The notes beneath the pieces were generated by a model. That model had not been told where the DNA came from. It saw only the letters and a program-made list of their open reading frames with translations, and did not search any database. 64,000 nucleotides of DNA, taken from contig ML976670.1 of the NCBI GenBank assembly GCA_010015655.1, positions 445,371 through 509,370 of the forward strand. Reading direction: 5' to 3'. Made by a program: the position numbers and the translations under genes. Origin of the DNA: Bimuria novae-zelandiae CBS 107.79 (lineage: Eukaryota; Ascomycota; Dothideomycetes; Pleosporales; Didymosphaeriaceae). This document shows, piece by piece, positions 45,287 through 57,749 of the stretch; within the stretch, counting starts at the first letter, position 1, and each line of letters starts with the position of its first letter.

Positions 45287-47141
45287 TCATTCCCAAGACG
45301 AGGATTCAGGTCGCGAGAAAGCGTCAGGTGGTAATAGTGAAAGCTTTTTGAGGGTGCGGGTAGATGAATGTACTGGAGGAGCAGAGGATGTACCTCCAGC
45401 GCGGGTATCATCCAGGCGCAACCCTTCCAGCTGGCGGATTGCGGTCTCCCTGGACTCCCAATCGAACTTCAGCTGCAGCTCTGTAGTAACCTCCTGGAAC
45501 CTGACCCTTTCTTTCTTGATATTCTCAAGTTCTACGACTCGATGCTTTCCCGCGAGCTCGGTTCGGAGTCTATTCAATTGCTGTTGGTGATCTTCTTGTA
45601 TTTTCTTCTTTTGGGACTCGTGCTTCGTCGTGAGCTCAGCTCGTAGGTGTTCTATTTCTCGTTCGTGTTCTGTCCTCGATATGAAAAGCCTTCTGCAGCA
45701 ATTTCGAAACAGAGGCACGCCCCCGCGGTAATCGTGTCCAGTATCGATCAAGTGGAAGGTATCGAGGACCAGATCTATTGTAGGCCTTGCCGCTGGGTTC
45801 CTTAAAAGCATTTCAGAAATAGCGCCGTCGATATGCTCGCAGCTACAGAAGAAGCGCCCGGTCTGCGTAGGTGTCCAAAGCCATTCCCGAATGGGGTCCA
45901 AATTAGCGTGGAAACTCCGGTCGTGTGCAGTTCTGAGCTCTCTTACATCCTCTGGCTTCCGACATAGCAACGTGTGGATCTCTAAGAGAACGCACCCAAG
46001 TGAGAATATATCGGCAGGCCGGCCATTTGGCTGGTACGCAGCCATCTCAGGGGCATGATATTTAGGCGTTCCTCTCTCCAGATTTTCAGTCGTGCTCACC
46101 GTCTGGTTAGAAAAGTCTGTGGCCGTTCCGAAGTCAGTCAACCACACATTTCTAGACGAAAGTAGAATGTTCGAGGGCTTCAGGTCTTTATGGCGTATTT
46201 TGCAGCCATGCAAGTATGCCACCGCAGAGATGATACACCCCATTATCTGGTATAGTAGTGCATCATGGCCCTGGTATATCAGGGCTCCGGATCCATATTG
46301 GTAAAGACCCAAGCTCTTAAGCCTCCTTGTTCGCTCTTCATCAGGGACCGAATCAATATCATTGGCCTCTTCGATATCTTCTAGAAACGTTGCGAGGTCG
46401 CATGTTGCGACAGGGTAGAGCAACAACCCAAGGAAGTGACGATGCCTAAACATGCGGATGTGAGTAGATCCTAGGCATATCCACTGTGTACCTGGGCATT
46501 ACCTACGTATAAGATCCTGCAAGCTGAATGATATGACGGTGAGATACTTTTCTAAGGATATCGAGCTCCTTTCGTTCTGCTTGACCAATCCCCCGGCGAC
46601 AATATCGTCTCTTCCATGCGAAAGCATGCCCTCGTATCGTCGTCTCGAATACGCCGCCCATGGATCCGTGACCTAAGAATCGGCCTTGGACGAGCGGAAG
46701 TTCTTCGTTATTGTGAAAGTCCACATGCGCACCACGATCTGACCAATCTGCTAGCACTTCTGCAAGCCAGTCCTCATTGGGCAATGCGGTAGTACTTACA
46801 CCAGAAATTAATGTTGCTGGTGTATCAGACGGTTGGAGAACCGACTGGGAGCTATCAGGGCTTGCCCCACTCCAAACTTCTTCAGTTTCCCATCCGGACA
46901 TGGGAGTGGCTGGAGAAATTCGGAAATTGTCAGGCTTGGAGGGTGTGGATTCGTCAAAAATCTGTAGTTTTGGTAGATCACGCAGTTGCTGAACATGGCC
47001 AACGACCTGTCCAGAAGTGTTTTCCACGTCGAGCCACCTCGTATGCGGAACAGACGTATTCAGAGGTGCTTCGCTTGACCTTCTCACGGAAAGCTCCGGC
47101 GTGGTCACCTGTCTCGGTGCATCCATTTGCGGATGTTGCAA
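45287..47141 (-). CDS. Serine/threonine protein kinase with C-terminal coiled coil
   Basis: Exons 47141-46507 and 46445-45287, with a 61-nt intron starting GTAGGT and ending TTTAG, give 597 residues. The first about 150 residues are disordered. The kinase domain then has a glycine loop (LGHGSMGGVFE, about 155), lysine in AFAWKRR, then RHIIQLAGSYTHRHFLGLLL across the intron. The catalytic loop is HKDLKPSN (about 293; usual HRDLKPxN), followed by DFG (about 315) and HAPEM (about 345). The domain therefore looks active. The tail (about 470-545) is a charged coiled coil. This kinase type is expanded in plant-associated dothideomycetes (family impression); its pathway is unknown. Confidence 0.88.
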
Positions 47142-47832
47142 CAGATATCACTTGGTATGGTCTATGAAACTTAGCAATCAAAGCCTCGTTGCTTTTCATC
47201 CGGTGATGCTCACAGCAGGGCTGCGATGTTGCCTTGCCGCTTCGCGCCTTCAGGCAGGCGCCGCTCGCAGAGCGGGGAAGCTGCTGAGTCCAGGGTTCCG
47301 CGAGTCGTGCCTTGCGCGGTAAGGAGTTTACTTCTTCGAATAGAAGCTATGTCACATTAGAATGTACGAGTGCCGGGAAGGTTCAAACGTCAGGCTGGGG
47401 TTGAGTGTCAAGTTCTCAGCCCCAACGAAGCGGAAGGCACGACGCAGGCAACCAATGAAGAGCCTGAATTTTCCGGTGAGATTGCCCCTGCATATATGCA
47501 ATCCAGTGCCTCGATTAGGAACCTTGAAGACAACAGGATGAAAAGAAAAGATGAGGCAAGTAGCGACGCAGTGTAAACAGATCACGATGCAGAACTTGTG
47601 TATCGTTCCACAGCTTAGATCAGACGCCCTGACAGGTAGCATAAATCTTTTCCATATTCTTACATATATATCATCGCCGATCGTAGCGCGGTCATTGCCC
47701 AGCCCTTGGACCATCCTGCGGCCATCGCGCTAATGCGATTGAACTGTCACTCCTTTTGCCATTCGCTTCTCGTGCCCCACTGCGAACTGGAGCATGCGAC
47801 ATTTGGTCGCTCATGCTTGCCAGCGTCACATC
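47142..47832. other. Intergenic stretch without recognised gene
   Basis: Kinase promoter side plus the 3' side of the Swp1 gene. Short frames only. Confidence 0.5.
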
Positions 47833-48798
47833 TCACCGAAGTCCAGCCAAACGGCGCTCCTGAACCTCGGACAGCGCCCTCGACCCGCTAATGTAGGCCA
47901 CGAAGCCAACCGCGAGGGCGGCCGGCAGCGTCTGAAACAGGTTCCAGCTGGTGTAGTATAGGAAGAAGATACCTTCCATTGCCATAATCGAGCCAAAGAA
48001 AAGAATGTGGGAGACTGGCGCGTTGCCTAGTGCCTTGCCGAGATGGCTGGCGTTCGCGCCCAGTGTCACCCAGACGATGAACAGCGCAGGCAGGGCGGCA
48101 ACAACAGCGACCGCAAAAACCAATGTGATGATTTTAGGAGGCGATCGCGGGTCGTCGCGGAAGATGTGGTGGATCTCTTTCTCAGCGGCGTAACGGAGGG
48201 GCTTCTCAGGAACAGCAAGCGGGACATTCGGGTCGCGGGCTAAGTCAAAGTCAAACACCTTAGACTTGTAGGGCGTCGACGATCCGAAAGAGCCGATGAC
48301 GATGGACGCGGGTATCGGCTTCGCGGACGTGAGGAATTGGTGTGGGAGGTCCTTGTGGGCCTGCGCATATTAGCCGTGTTCAAGCCATTGCTTCACACTA
48401 CGCACCAGATTCACACTGCCCTTGCCGCTGTCATTTATATTGAATATAAAAGATTCTTCCACGCCAGTTGTCGGGTCGGTAAGGGTAAGGAAAGCCTGGT
48501 GCGGTCGCGCAGCCTTCTTTCCATCCACGGTCGTGAGTTGAAGCTTCAACGTGTCTGCAGAACCCAATGATACATATTTGGATAACGGCGAGGTAGGGCT
48601 CAGTCTAAAAGAACTCATCAGCAGACGTTCGAACCTAACATGTGATTATTCTCACTTGTCTTTAGCACCCGCACCCACTCCGGCACCCTTCGCTTGAACT
48701 GCAACGGTAGCATCCTCAAAACTCCAGGAAGAGGCAGCTGACACAATTGCAGCGGAAGAGAGGAGTAACGAAGGCACAAAAGAACGAAGAAGCCTCAT
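47833..48798 (-). CDS. swp1: Oligosaccharyltransferase subunit Swp1/ribophorin II
   Basis: Exons 48798-48656, 48604-48406 and 48360-47833 (introns of 51 and 45 nt) give 289 residues. This is a subunit of the ER oligosaccharyltransferase, which N-glycosylates nascent proteins. The N-terminal signal peptide is MRLLRSFVPSLLLSSAAIVS. A luminal beta-domain (TLKLQLTTVDGKKAARPHQA, FNINDSGKGSVNL) follows. The ER-membrane part has three hydrophobic helices (IITLVFAVAVVAALPALFIV, ILFFGSIMAMEGIFFLYY, TLPAALAVGFVAYISG). Length and order match fungal Swp1. A single essential-type gene with no oddities. Confidence 0.9.
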
Positions 48799-51700
48799 TT
48801 TGACGGTTGTGTTGTTGACGTGGAGCTTCTTGGAGCTACGTTAATCGTACTGCGTAAGCTGTCCTCTTGACCCGCCGAGTATTAGCCGACGACGCTAGCA
48901 TGCGCACGTGACACAAAAATGCCGTTAGAATCTCAACACACGCATCCGACGCGACGTAGCTCGGTCTCAATAGGCTGCAGATGTGAGATTGACTCTGAGT
49001 ATATGTAAGTGGGCACATGTATCCTGATTGACACTATCGCACCATTCCCGCATAAGCTTGTTCACCACCTACAAAAACTCGGCCAACAGCACGGTAGATC
49101 GGACCAAGTGCAGAACCAAGACAAAGAATTCCGATTTTCATCGAGCACTAAAGCCTGGATACAGGACGAAAGCTCTATGATAGGATAAGAAGTTGGATAG
49201 ACACTGTGGAAATGATCTTAACAATAGACCGTGCGGTGCTGTTTGAAGCTGAGAGACAGACAAACCCAATTCGCTTTGTCTTTCAACTTACATTCGGGTC
49301 CCGGAGGTACGAGAGTCCGGCTTTTTGAAGCTGAAATTGTAATACAAGCTCTTGCTGGGTAGACAAAGTTGTAAGTTATCTACACTCCTATGAACCTTGG
49401 AACTGAACCATCAATGTATACCCAAGGAGTATGTACCCCGCGGCTTTGTTTGAGCAGCTTGTGACAGACGCATGGTCTCCGGATTCGACTGTCGCATCTC
49501 TAGGCGAGAAACCTATGTGTACGGTCAACTCAGTGTCCGAGAAGGTCCTCCTGCTACGATTTTTGTGGAGGTTCTTGACGTCGAAGCTAGAGCTACCGTA
49601 GGAAGGTCGTTCTGATAGTCTCTTCTATGCTTTATACGGCCAACGCCATGCGTTGCTGTCCACGACAAAGCCGTCTCGTGAGCGGAACGCCCGACAGGGT
49701 ATACCCGACAAGCCATCAGACGCACGAGTGTGACGTTATTTATTCCGTCTAGCAGAGAACAGTCCAGCTTGGCGGATATGCCCACATCCTTGGAATAAAC
49801 AAGTCTGAGTGCTGGGGGTGTATAGCCACGTGCACATGTGCTGATGTTGCGCATGAGCTGCAATCCCACGAGCGTTCCCGAGGTCCTCGTGGTGTCCTGC
49901 GGTGGCACCTCAGCACCGCCAGGTCGTTTTGACACATCGTACTATGCGCTGTCTGCGCCAAAGCCGTTTTCGTCCCTGTGCTTACAATCCGGATTTGCGG
50001 TATGCGTTCCTCTCTAATGCAATTTGATCGAGGTCAATCGCCGCTCCGGGGTAGCACGACAACGTCTTTTTCCCGGACTCCTGGGTCGTCCTTCGTGGCA
50101 GTGTGGTCTCTGTAACGGCGCTGCGAGCGCGCCTGGCATGGTTTGCACCTTGTCTTCGAATCTTACGCACGCTTCTCTGATATCGCGCTTCAAATGTTTT
50201 TGGAGCGCGGGATCAGTCTGGACGCAGGGTGACAGAACAGGCGATCGTACAGCAGTGCTTTCGTTACCGTTCCTCTACGCTTCCAGGCAGGTCACTCTCC
50301 TTCGAGCTATACTGCTGTTACGATGACCCCTTCCACCGTTTTTTGTTACCTAGGTAAGCAGAACAGTCATCCATGGGTATTGTGCTGCTGTGACGAACTG
50401 GCGGTTGACCCTAGTCTGCGACGTCAAATTAAAGTTCTGTCTGAGAGGTACAGCGTCGCTAAAAAACCGTTGTCGGCGGTTCTTTCGGCCTTTTCGGGGT
50501 TGCGGAAAAGCCTCATTCTCGTGAGGCAGTGTTGGTAATAATCACCAGCATTGACAGGCTGAAGAAGTGAACTCTGCTGTCGTGGCCCGATCTATGGGCA
50601 CCTTCGTTTGAGGTGAACATCGCGAAGATGAAGTTCAGCCTTGCAAAGGCATATAGCGCAGCACCAAGCCCCCGGAGGCGTGAAATAGACTGGCGTAATG
50701 CGCCGGTCGCTTTCAGTGCCAGAGCTATCGAACCTTCCGAGTCTCGTCGTAACCCTGCCGCGACGGAGACCAGGCCGTTCCTAGAAAGGTCAGTGTGGAA
50801 TATTCGAGGTGAGCACAGAAGCTAAGAACATGGAACACAAACCGCCTTCTGCAGGGATCGTCGTGGGCCAAATGCTGTGTGACTCCTGAGGAATTGCGTA
50901 AACCGCCCTGGTCAGGTTGGAGTCTATGCTCCTTGCCACTTGTTGCATTACGTTTCTTTGCCCGACTTCTCAAGCCCGGCGCCGTCGATTGGAACAAGTA
51001 TGTTCCCAATATTGGTGGCGCGTTGCTATTGTAGCCACAAGATAAGTTTGCATATTGTCTTTGCTGTTCAGCCATGGAGGACCCGGTTTGGTTCTTTGAT
51101 AAGCTAGAATATAGGCACCATATTGGTGAGAATTGATCGAATAGCGGGTCGGACGTGAATTCTAGGCATATTCCTGGGACGGAAGAATACGTGGGGGTGA
51201 CCATGCCAATTCTCTCTTATTGAAATGCCTAAAGAGCGCTAAATGGAGACGATGTAGAGGGCACCGAACAAATCCGTGGATCGTCAGGTACTCTGCAGCA
51301 TCGCTTCACCAATGTACCGTGTGGTGAAACGAGTAGTTTAAATGACCCATATCAATGGGACGCCGACAGATCGGTCAGGTCCGTAGCCACCACGCGCAGT
51401 TTAATCTCGCTAATCTGTCTTGCGGGCTGTCATCTTTGACTAGACCCACTCTGTACACGTCATGATGTTCGGCGACTTGAGTTGCAGTGCATGTGTGGAC
51501 CTTGAACCGGAGGTTTCCGTTTGTTCGTGTGGGGCGTTCGAATTTAACTCGCTCGGGGAACACATGCGGGCGCTGTCAAAGAGCGGAGGTTTTACGTTGA
51601 ATGCTGACTTTTAGTCATAATACTACGTTGGGTACGGGCGTCATCACTGCAAGACGTGGCGGCACACTTGGAACACCAATTTCAAATTAGGTACTCGACT

Positions 51701-51919
51701 GTAGATTAACGCACCGACCTTCTAACAAGAAACCGAAAATGTATCTAGATTGCACATGCGCGGAACGCCCATATTAAAGATCAAACTGCCAGAAAGAAGA
51801 CCGAAGTCGATCACAGCGGAATTGATGCCCCGGGAAGATTGCGAGGATTCGCTAAGACCCTTGTCGGTAGACACGAGCCAATAGCCATGTTGTGGACCAG
51901 TTCGCTCCAGTTGTAATCA
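48799..51919. other. 3.1-kb stretch without recognised gene
   Basis: Many short frames on both strands, the longest 159 codons (minus, 50725-51204). None has a recognisable domain or coherent exon structure. No tRNA, rRNA or clear repeat found by eye. It might be decayed or fast-evolving sequence. Confidence 0.4.
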
Positions 51920-51959
51920 TTACGTAGCTTTCGCATTCGTATTTAACAGAACGCCCCGC

Positions 51960-52962
51960 TCAACACTGCATCTCGTTAGTGGAACACAAGGACAAGGGCC
52001 TGTGCAACATACCCTAGATTTGTTCGTGCCATCCACGACAAATGGCTCAAGCGATCCGATGACCGTAGAGTTGGTATCCATGCGCACCATCAGAGTCTTC
52101 CCAGCATGTGGCTGTCCATTGAGTGCATTTACTGCATACTCAGCCTCGGCTTTCGTCGAGAATCTTGCTGTCGCCACGCCTTTTGATGTACCCCTGGCAT
52201 CTCTGTGCACACTGAGTTGCTGTGGTCGTAGGCCCTTTCCGCTGATAAGTGCAGAGAGCTCGTTGTTTCCTACCGTGTAGTTAAGACCCTGGATGAAAAT
52301 CCCTCGCGTCTCGGTGATTACAGCGCCGTGGCTCACATTCACCGGAAGACCCCCAGAGCTTTGCGAATAGACTGGCTGTGTAGGTGACATAGAATAAGAA
52401 TAGACGGGGGCGGATGGGTATTGCTGAGCTTGATAGTAGTCGACGTACTGGTAGGTCGGTTGTGCTGGCTGTGCCGGCATGGCATATTGAGTTGTTGGGG
52501 CGATACCGCGTCTTCCGAAACATTGGTTGACGGCATTAACGTCGATTCCAGAATGCGCAGCCGAATGGCCTTTGTCTCCAACGCCAAAATGGCGATTGCA
52601 GTTGCATTTCAGCAAGTCCCAGTATCCAGTGCGCAGACTTGTCGCAAATATGTGAATCACGACTTGTTTGGAATAAGCATCTAGAAGCCGAAATGAGCAC
52701 AAGACTGAACTAGAAGAAGGAATGACAACGAACTGTAAACGGCGGTGGCGTCCTCCTTATCCTTCAGTCGGCACCATCCTTGTCCATCTCCTTGAGTAGT
52801 GCCGTGGCATACGTTAGTCCACCCAGGCTGCTCCTTTACGACCTTTCTGATGTGATCTTTGAAAGCTTTCCAGTCCGCAAGGTAGGGAGCTTTACGTATT
52901 GGACCAGATGCAACGAGCAGATAGTCCCCGTCAGCGTCTTTTCTGGTGACTGGTACAGACAT
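51960..52962 (-). CDS. RRM-type RNA-binding protein
   Basis: Start at 52962 (MSVPVTRKDADGDYLLVASG). Exon 52962-52734 joins 52680 after a 53-nt intron (GTTCGT..TTCTAG). The N-terminal module (WTNVCHGTTQGDGQGWCRLK, then LKCNCNRHFG) is followed by a Q/P/Y-rich linker. A canonical RRM comes last, with RNP2 IFIQGLNY and RNP1 KGVATARF and a final HAGKTLMVRMD. A further intron at 52012-51966 (GTATGT, ACTAACGA branch, ATGCAG) would end the protein at 51960 soon after GTNKSR. Without it the frame reads to 51920. I prefer the spliced form because its signals are near consensus. Role in RNA metabolism inferred from the RRM; the target is unknown. Confidence 0.8.
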
Positions 52963-53473
52963 CCCGAAATTGTCCAGAGCGTCGAATTTGTTGAAGGTAA
53001 ATATTGATATCGCGATAAAGGTAATATTGAGATACAAATGCTCTGAAAGGTAGAACGATGCTCTTAGGATCTTCGATGTGAAATGACGAGGACGTATATA
53101 TACTATCCTCGATCGCTCCCCCAGCGATAGATACGGCTCAAGACCGCATATGAGCAATAGGATCCACTGCCGGTGCGGCTTCTGCGCCCGCAGACCGCTA
53201 AAAGAAAACCTCGGGGTATTCGTCATTAGATGACTGGATGGGATGCCACTGCAGGGTAGGCTGCGATAAGAGAGGCACTTTGGGCAGCGCTTGGACAGAA
53301 GCTACGTTCCAGGTTCAGCCAACTTGGAGGCTTGTCCCTAGTTGTTTGTGGCGTTGTGGCAGATCTAATGGCTGGGTGGCTTATGCTTTAGACCGCATCG
53401 CGTGGGCCGAGCCTAACTACCGTCAGCTACATGAGTAGTCGATACATTTCTAGAAAGATCCTCCCTTTGTTTT
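52963..53473. other. Promoter of the RRM gene and intergenic sequence
   Basis: No recognised gene. A TATATATA-type stretch lies near 53094-53102, upstream of the RRM gene start on the minus strand. Confidence 0.45.
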
Positions 53474-53724
53474 TGTCAGGATTGACTACTGATGATTCCA
53501 AGAACCATGAAGAAAATGACGTAGAACCTAATCAAGTTGTTGGATGGGCAAGGAAAAACCCGCAAGCCATGAAGGGCGTTTGCACAGCATACTTGATAGA
53601 GTTCTTGTAACGGTTCAGAGCATAGAGCATGGGCCATCCGCGTTCTTGTGGGCCGTGCACGTGATCCACACAATATATAGCTCCATAGAGTAGCTACTCA
53701 ACCAAAACAACGATTGCCTCAACA
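53474..53724 (-). repeat. Probable solo LTR or small non-autonomous element
   Basis: On the minus strand it starts TGTTGAGGCAATCG and ends CAATCCTGACA, a TG..CA-bounded unit of 251 bp. It has a TATA-like GCTATATATTG and the palindrome GAGTAGCTACTC. A truncated inverted copy lies at 33045-33195. I found no convincing flanking duplication, so the ends are tentative. Confidence 0.5.
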
Positions 53725-54007
53725 CTCTTTTTTCGACGTTACAGTTCTAGAGAAAAGCTTTAGAGCGTTGCTTCATATCAGAAACCAGGAGGACACATGA
53801 TCTGCGCGAATGGCGTACCATTGGTGGTTATAGAGACCAAAATGACGTGACACTACGAAACGGTCTTGATGAAGCTCAGATTAAGTTTGATAACGTGCCG
53901 AGCCATAGATTTATAGCGTTGTTCCAACAGATTCTCTCCATATAAGATCGTACTAAGCATCTGCTGAGAGGTTTTTGCACAAATAGGAGTCGGTATGAGG
54001 TCAGCAT

Positions 54008-55501
54008 TTATGCCGTCTTCCAGAGAACCAGCTTTTGATCAAAACCACCTGTCAATAGGATCTCTCGATTGTCTACGAGGTCAAGTTTGACCTTTCCAGC
54101 ACAGAGGCATCGAATCTTTGAGCCAGGCTCATGAGCTTCCAATGTTGCAACGAGTTTGCCAGTGTGCGCTTCAAACCCACGCACGATGCCGTCGTCTGAA
54201 CTTACATAGATACCGGAACCATCGGGCCGCCAAACTAGTCGCGGTGTGGAATAAGCCGTCTGAGGAGCCATAGTACTGACATTTACCAGGATGGCAGCTT
54301 CTTCTCGGTTCTGCAACAAGAGATCGGCACGAGCCTGCGAGGCTTGTGTAATCGGCCCAGAGTCTGGAATTTGATACCCATCGAGAGATGCCACCTTCTC
54401 GGGGGACAGTAGCAACTTCACCACCAAGAGTTTCATGTGCGGAGTCGACGAAGTCGCTACTGCAACAACAGACGCATCCACCGGGCTAACCTGCACATCA
54501 GAAGGGGTGAATGCGACCCATGCGTTTGAATGTGGGGCCAGATTCTGTTTCCCCAAAGGCGTAAGATCGGATTCATCTGACCCACTGGATGGTACTGCGT
54601 AATAATGGAGGAACGTAGAATCTCTGCGAGTGAGGAGCAGTATGGGACGCGCAGTTTCAGGTGCCCGAATGAACAATAGAGTCTCGGGAACAGTCGGGAG
54701 TGACATCGTTGCAATAGGTTTGCCGAGCCGAGGAGTTTCAGAAATGTCAGTGCTGAGTCGATACAGGAATACGTTAGCGTCCCATCCTGCGGTAGCCACA
54801 AGGATTGAAGTGTCCGTGATCCATGTAGCGAGCTTCACAACATACTTCCCATGATCCTTCCTCTGGTCCAGGACTTGCTCGGTCTTCGTATCGAAAAGTA
54901 GCAGGCTACCTGACATAGACGCCACAAGAAGATACCTATTCCGGAACCCTGCAACATCCAATATCGGTGAATCCTGGAAAGTCGAATATGATTGAACCGC
55001 AGAGCTGGGAGGTGAGCTAGGATCGATCAAATGTAAGCATCTATCCGCAGTCGTTGCCGCGAAATATGTATGCAGGTTGGGATTGGATGGCAGGGTCAGG
55101 TCGAGCTGGGCAACGCTGAGGAGATTGCTGCGTGGGATGGAGTCCATTACAGTTGGATCGGACGGGGCTATATTCATTAATGCTATAATAACAGAGGGTT
55201 ATGGTCGGACACTGACCAATAGTTTGCCATCTGCGCTCTTTGTCGTCCACTCCTAGTTTCTCGAAATTCAATGTCAAATCGAACGTCTGCTTCTCTTGAA
55301 GTATTTTCTCAATTGTGACTGTGTTATTGCCATTCCCTGTATCCGCTGGCAGCCCTGCCTCGTGAATGAAAGTGGCCAAAGTCTGCATTGGTTGAGCTTG
55401 TGTGCAAGAGGCGGGGCCGAACGGGCGACGTAAGCACCTACTTCTGTATATCCGCTGGCTCTCAAATATTGAGCCACAAGCTCTGTCACTGTAGGAAGCA
55501 T
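54008..55501 (-). CDS. LisH/WD40 repeat protein
   Basis: Three exons: 55501-55442, 55382-55217 and 55167-54008, giving 461 residues. The N-terminal LisH-type dimerisation helix pair (MLPTVTELVAQYLRASGYTE then TLATFIHEAGLPAD) spans the first intron. The rest shows weak WD40-type blades, for example LLLFDTKTEQVLDQ, WDANVFLYRLS, VWRPDGSGIYVSSDDGIVRG and TGGFDQKLVLWKTA. A scaffold role is inferred. Intron 2 could be 49 or 34 nt; both keep the frame, and 49 nt is more usual. The gene is divergent from the SET-domain gene, with 359 bp between the start codons, so the two probably share a promoter region. Confidence 0.85.
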
Positions 55502-55860
55502 TCTCGCTTCCAGGCGGGTACAGATCAGACACCGAACGCAGTTTATAGTCGCGTCGTTGTAGTGAGTTGACGCCTGCCTCTCACGCCCTCGAAAAAGCCA
55601 CAGATTAGCCTGGGGTGACTTAACGTACTTTAGTTAGTTCTGTGAGGACGTAGTGCGCTATCTGCGACTTTTTCGTGGGTGTGAGAGGCCTGTGGCCCCG
55701 GGGATGAAGGTCCGGCGTTATCGATAAGCTAATTCCGTGTTCGATATCTTCTAGGCGCTTAGCGTTCACGTGCGACAGGAATTTCATCAACCACCGTGCG
55801 GTTGTGCAGAGCACTGCATGTAGTTCTTGATGAGTTCTCGACAGCATCTATATTAAAAAA

Positions 55861-57749
55861 ATGGTATGAAGTCTCTGACTGGCGCGTCGCCTCCGTAACA
55901 TACCTTAGGTAGCCTAACGCGCGACAGACTCCACGGAATCTTATTTTGCAAGAAAGACTAGACGAGCTATTAAAGCTCCAAAAAGGCACAGCGGATAGGC
56001 CTTACAGCATCAGACACCGACTGGCTCTTGCCAACGCCTATAGCAGCTTGGGATACCCCGATCTTGCCGCCGGAGATGCCTACAAAGCACTTCTTCTCGT
56101 AGACGAAGTTGGGGAAGAAGGCGAATACCACGATAATGCTCTAGAAGCTGCCGTGGACGACTATCAGGAACAGAGAGGTCTTGCTGATTCGGATACTGAG
56201 AAAGTTATTTTGTGGGCCAAGTCGTGTTGGTTGAAAGACGCGTGAGTGTGCGCTAGACCGCCGCCACCGTCGGCAAGATGCACGAAAAGTACATGCGCTA
56301 ATATTACGCAGTTACGATATACTCATATCTTGTCTCATACAATGTGGATGTCTCCGGCGTGCGGCCGCTTTTATCAAGCGTGCATCGCGAATCTTCCCTG
56401 ATACTTCCGCTTCTACTCGCGAAGCACTTCAAAGAAGGCTTCACTCTCAATCTAATCTAGATTCCCACGATTCTACAATAGAATTCACCGAAGACTATCC
56501 AGAAAAAGGTCTGGTACGTCGAGAGCTTTACCCATGGAATCAGCACGAACCAGATAGATTTTCGTCTGAGGTCCTCGAGTTTCTCAATGGAGAAATGAAA
56601 CGAGTTGCGCCCAAACTCGAGGTCAGAGTTTCGGAGCTTCCATTGCTAAGGTGAGTGCTAAGTAGGATCTACGCGTTGACAGCATAGTTAGCGTCCTAGC
56701 AAAGACTTACAATAAGGAATAGTGAACCGCGGTTGCCTAACGGCGAAGTGATGCAAGTCAAACAACTGGGTGTCTTCGCAAAAGAGGAATTATTTCCCGG
56801 AGAGGAGATTCTGACCGAAAAGTCCCTTCTGACAGGCATTTCGCGGCTCCACGATTCTTTCTGCGATGCTTGCAGCATTCCTCTTACGAACCTGAATGAC
56901 ACCTCTGCTGAAGCCGAGCGAAGACAGTCGATAACGTTTTCGTGCGAAGAGTGCAATGAGGCCTTCTTCTGCAGCGAAGACTGCCACGATCTAGCGCAAG
57001 AGAACTATCACCCTTCTCTCTGTGGTGTCGACATAGATCAAAAAGTGTCAGCAACTGAAGCTGCTGACTGGTTATACACACTTCTATTGGTGCGTGCTAT
57101 GGGCCTGGCTGAAACTCGGGAAGTCCACCCGCTCGATCTCAAGGAAGTTCGTTACATATGGGGCGACTATCATGGTCTCAACCTGGACGAGAAATGGACA
57201 CCGGATACCGACCCATTTGGATCTCTCCCGCAAAAATTACCGTTCTCTTTCGAGGCGAACGTCTTGAAACCCCTGCATTTCCTGGAGAAGATGGATGTCA
57301 ACATATTCGAGCAGAGCCACCGCTATGATACATGGGTGTTCAACACATTGTACGCTAAATTCCGAGGTATATCTACCTGTCCAGACTCATATACAGCAAA
57401 TCACTGATAAGTTATAGGCACAGCATCGGCTCGCCAAGGTCTTGATGGACGACCTGAAATAAGTGCTGTGCATCCGTTGTGGTGTCTTGCAAACCACAGC
57501 TGCGACCCTAATGTTTCCTGGGAATGGAATGGCAGTATGCGCTTCTGGTGTCGCGAACAGCTCGTCGACTTCGAAGGACGGGACCCTAATAGGAAGCCTG
57601 GCTTGAAAAGTGGAGAGGAAGTGTTCGGTCACTACTGCGATACCCGTTTGCCAGTGCAAGAAAGACGAGAGTGGGCTATGGGAGCCTTGGGAGGCCTTTG
57701 CGTGTGTCCCAGATGCGTGTGGGAAGAGGCTCAAAAGAAAGGAAAATGA
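55861..57749 (+). CDS. SET-domain protein (SMYD-like) with start codon alone in exon 1
   Basis: Proposed coding exons: 55861-55863 (only ATG), 55928-56241, 56312-56650, 56717-57366 and 57418-57749, giving 545 residues with all phases consistent. The ATG is followed at once by GTATGA, and the next exon starts after CGACAG and reads TPRNLILQERLDELLKLQKG. Parts: a TPR-like segment (about 30-70, ALANAYSSLGYPDLAAGDAY); a split SET domain starting LPNGEVMQVKQLGVFAKEEL; a zinc-binding insert (about 267-310, CDACSIPL, CEECNEAFFCSEDCH); NHSCDPN (about 461) and GHYCD (about 507); and a post-SET-like CVCPRCVWE. SET enzymes methylate lysines using S-adenosylmethionine; the substrate here is unknown. Confidence 0.88.

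Noticed and set aside
50725..51204. 159-codon minus-strand frame
   Set aside because: No recognisable motif, no exon partners and ordinary composition.
53474..53724. Complete LTR retrotransposon remnant with target duplication
   Set aside because: Flanks do not give matching 4-6 bp repeats and no internal region is present, so only a tentative solo LTR is claimed.
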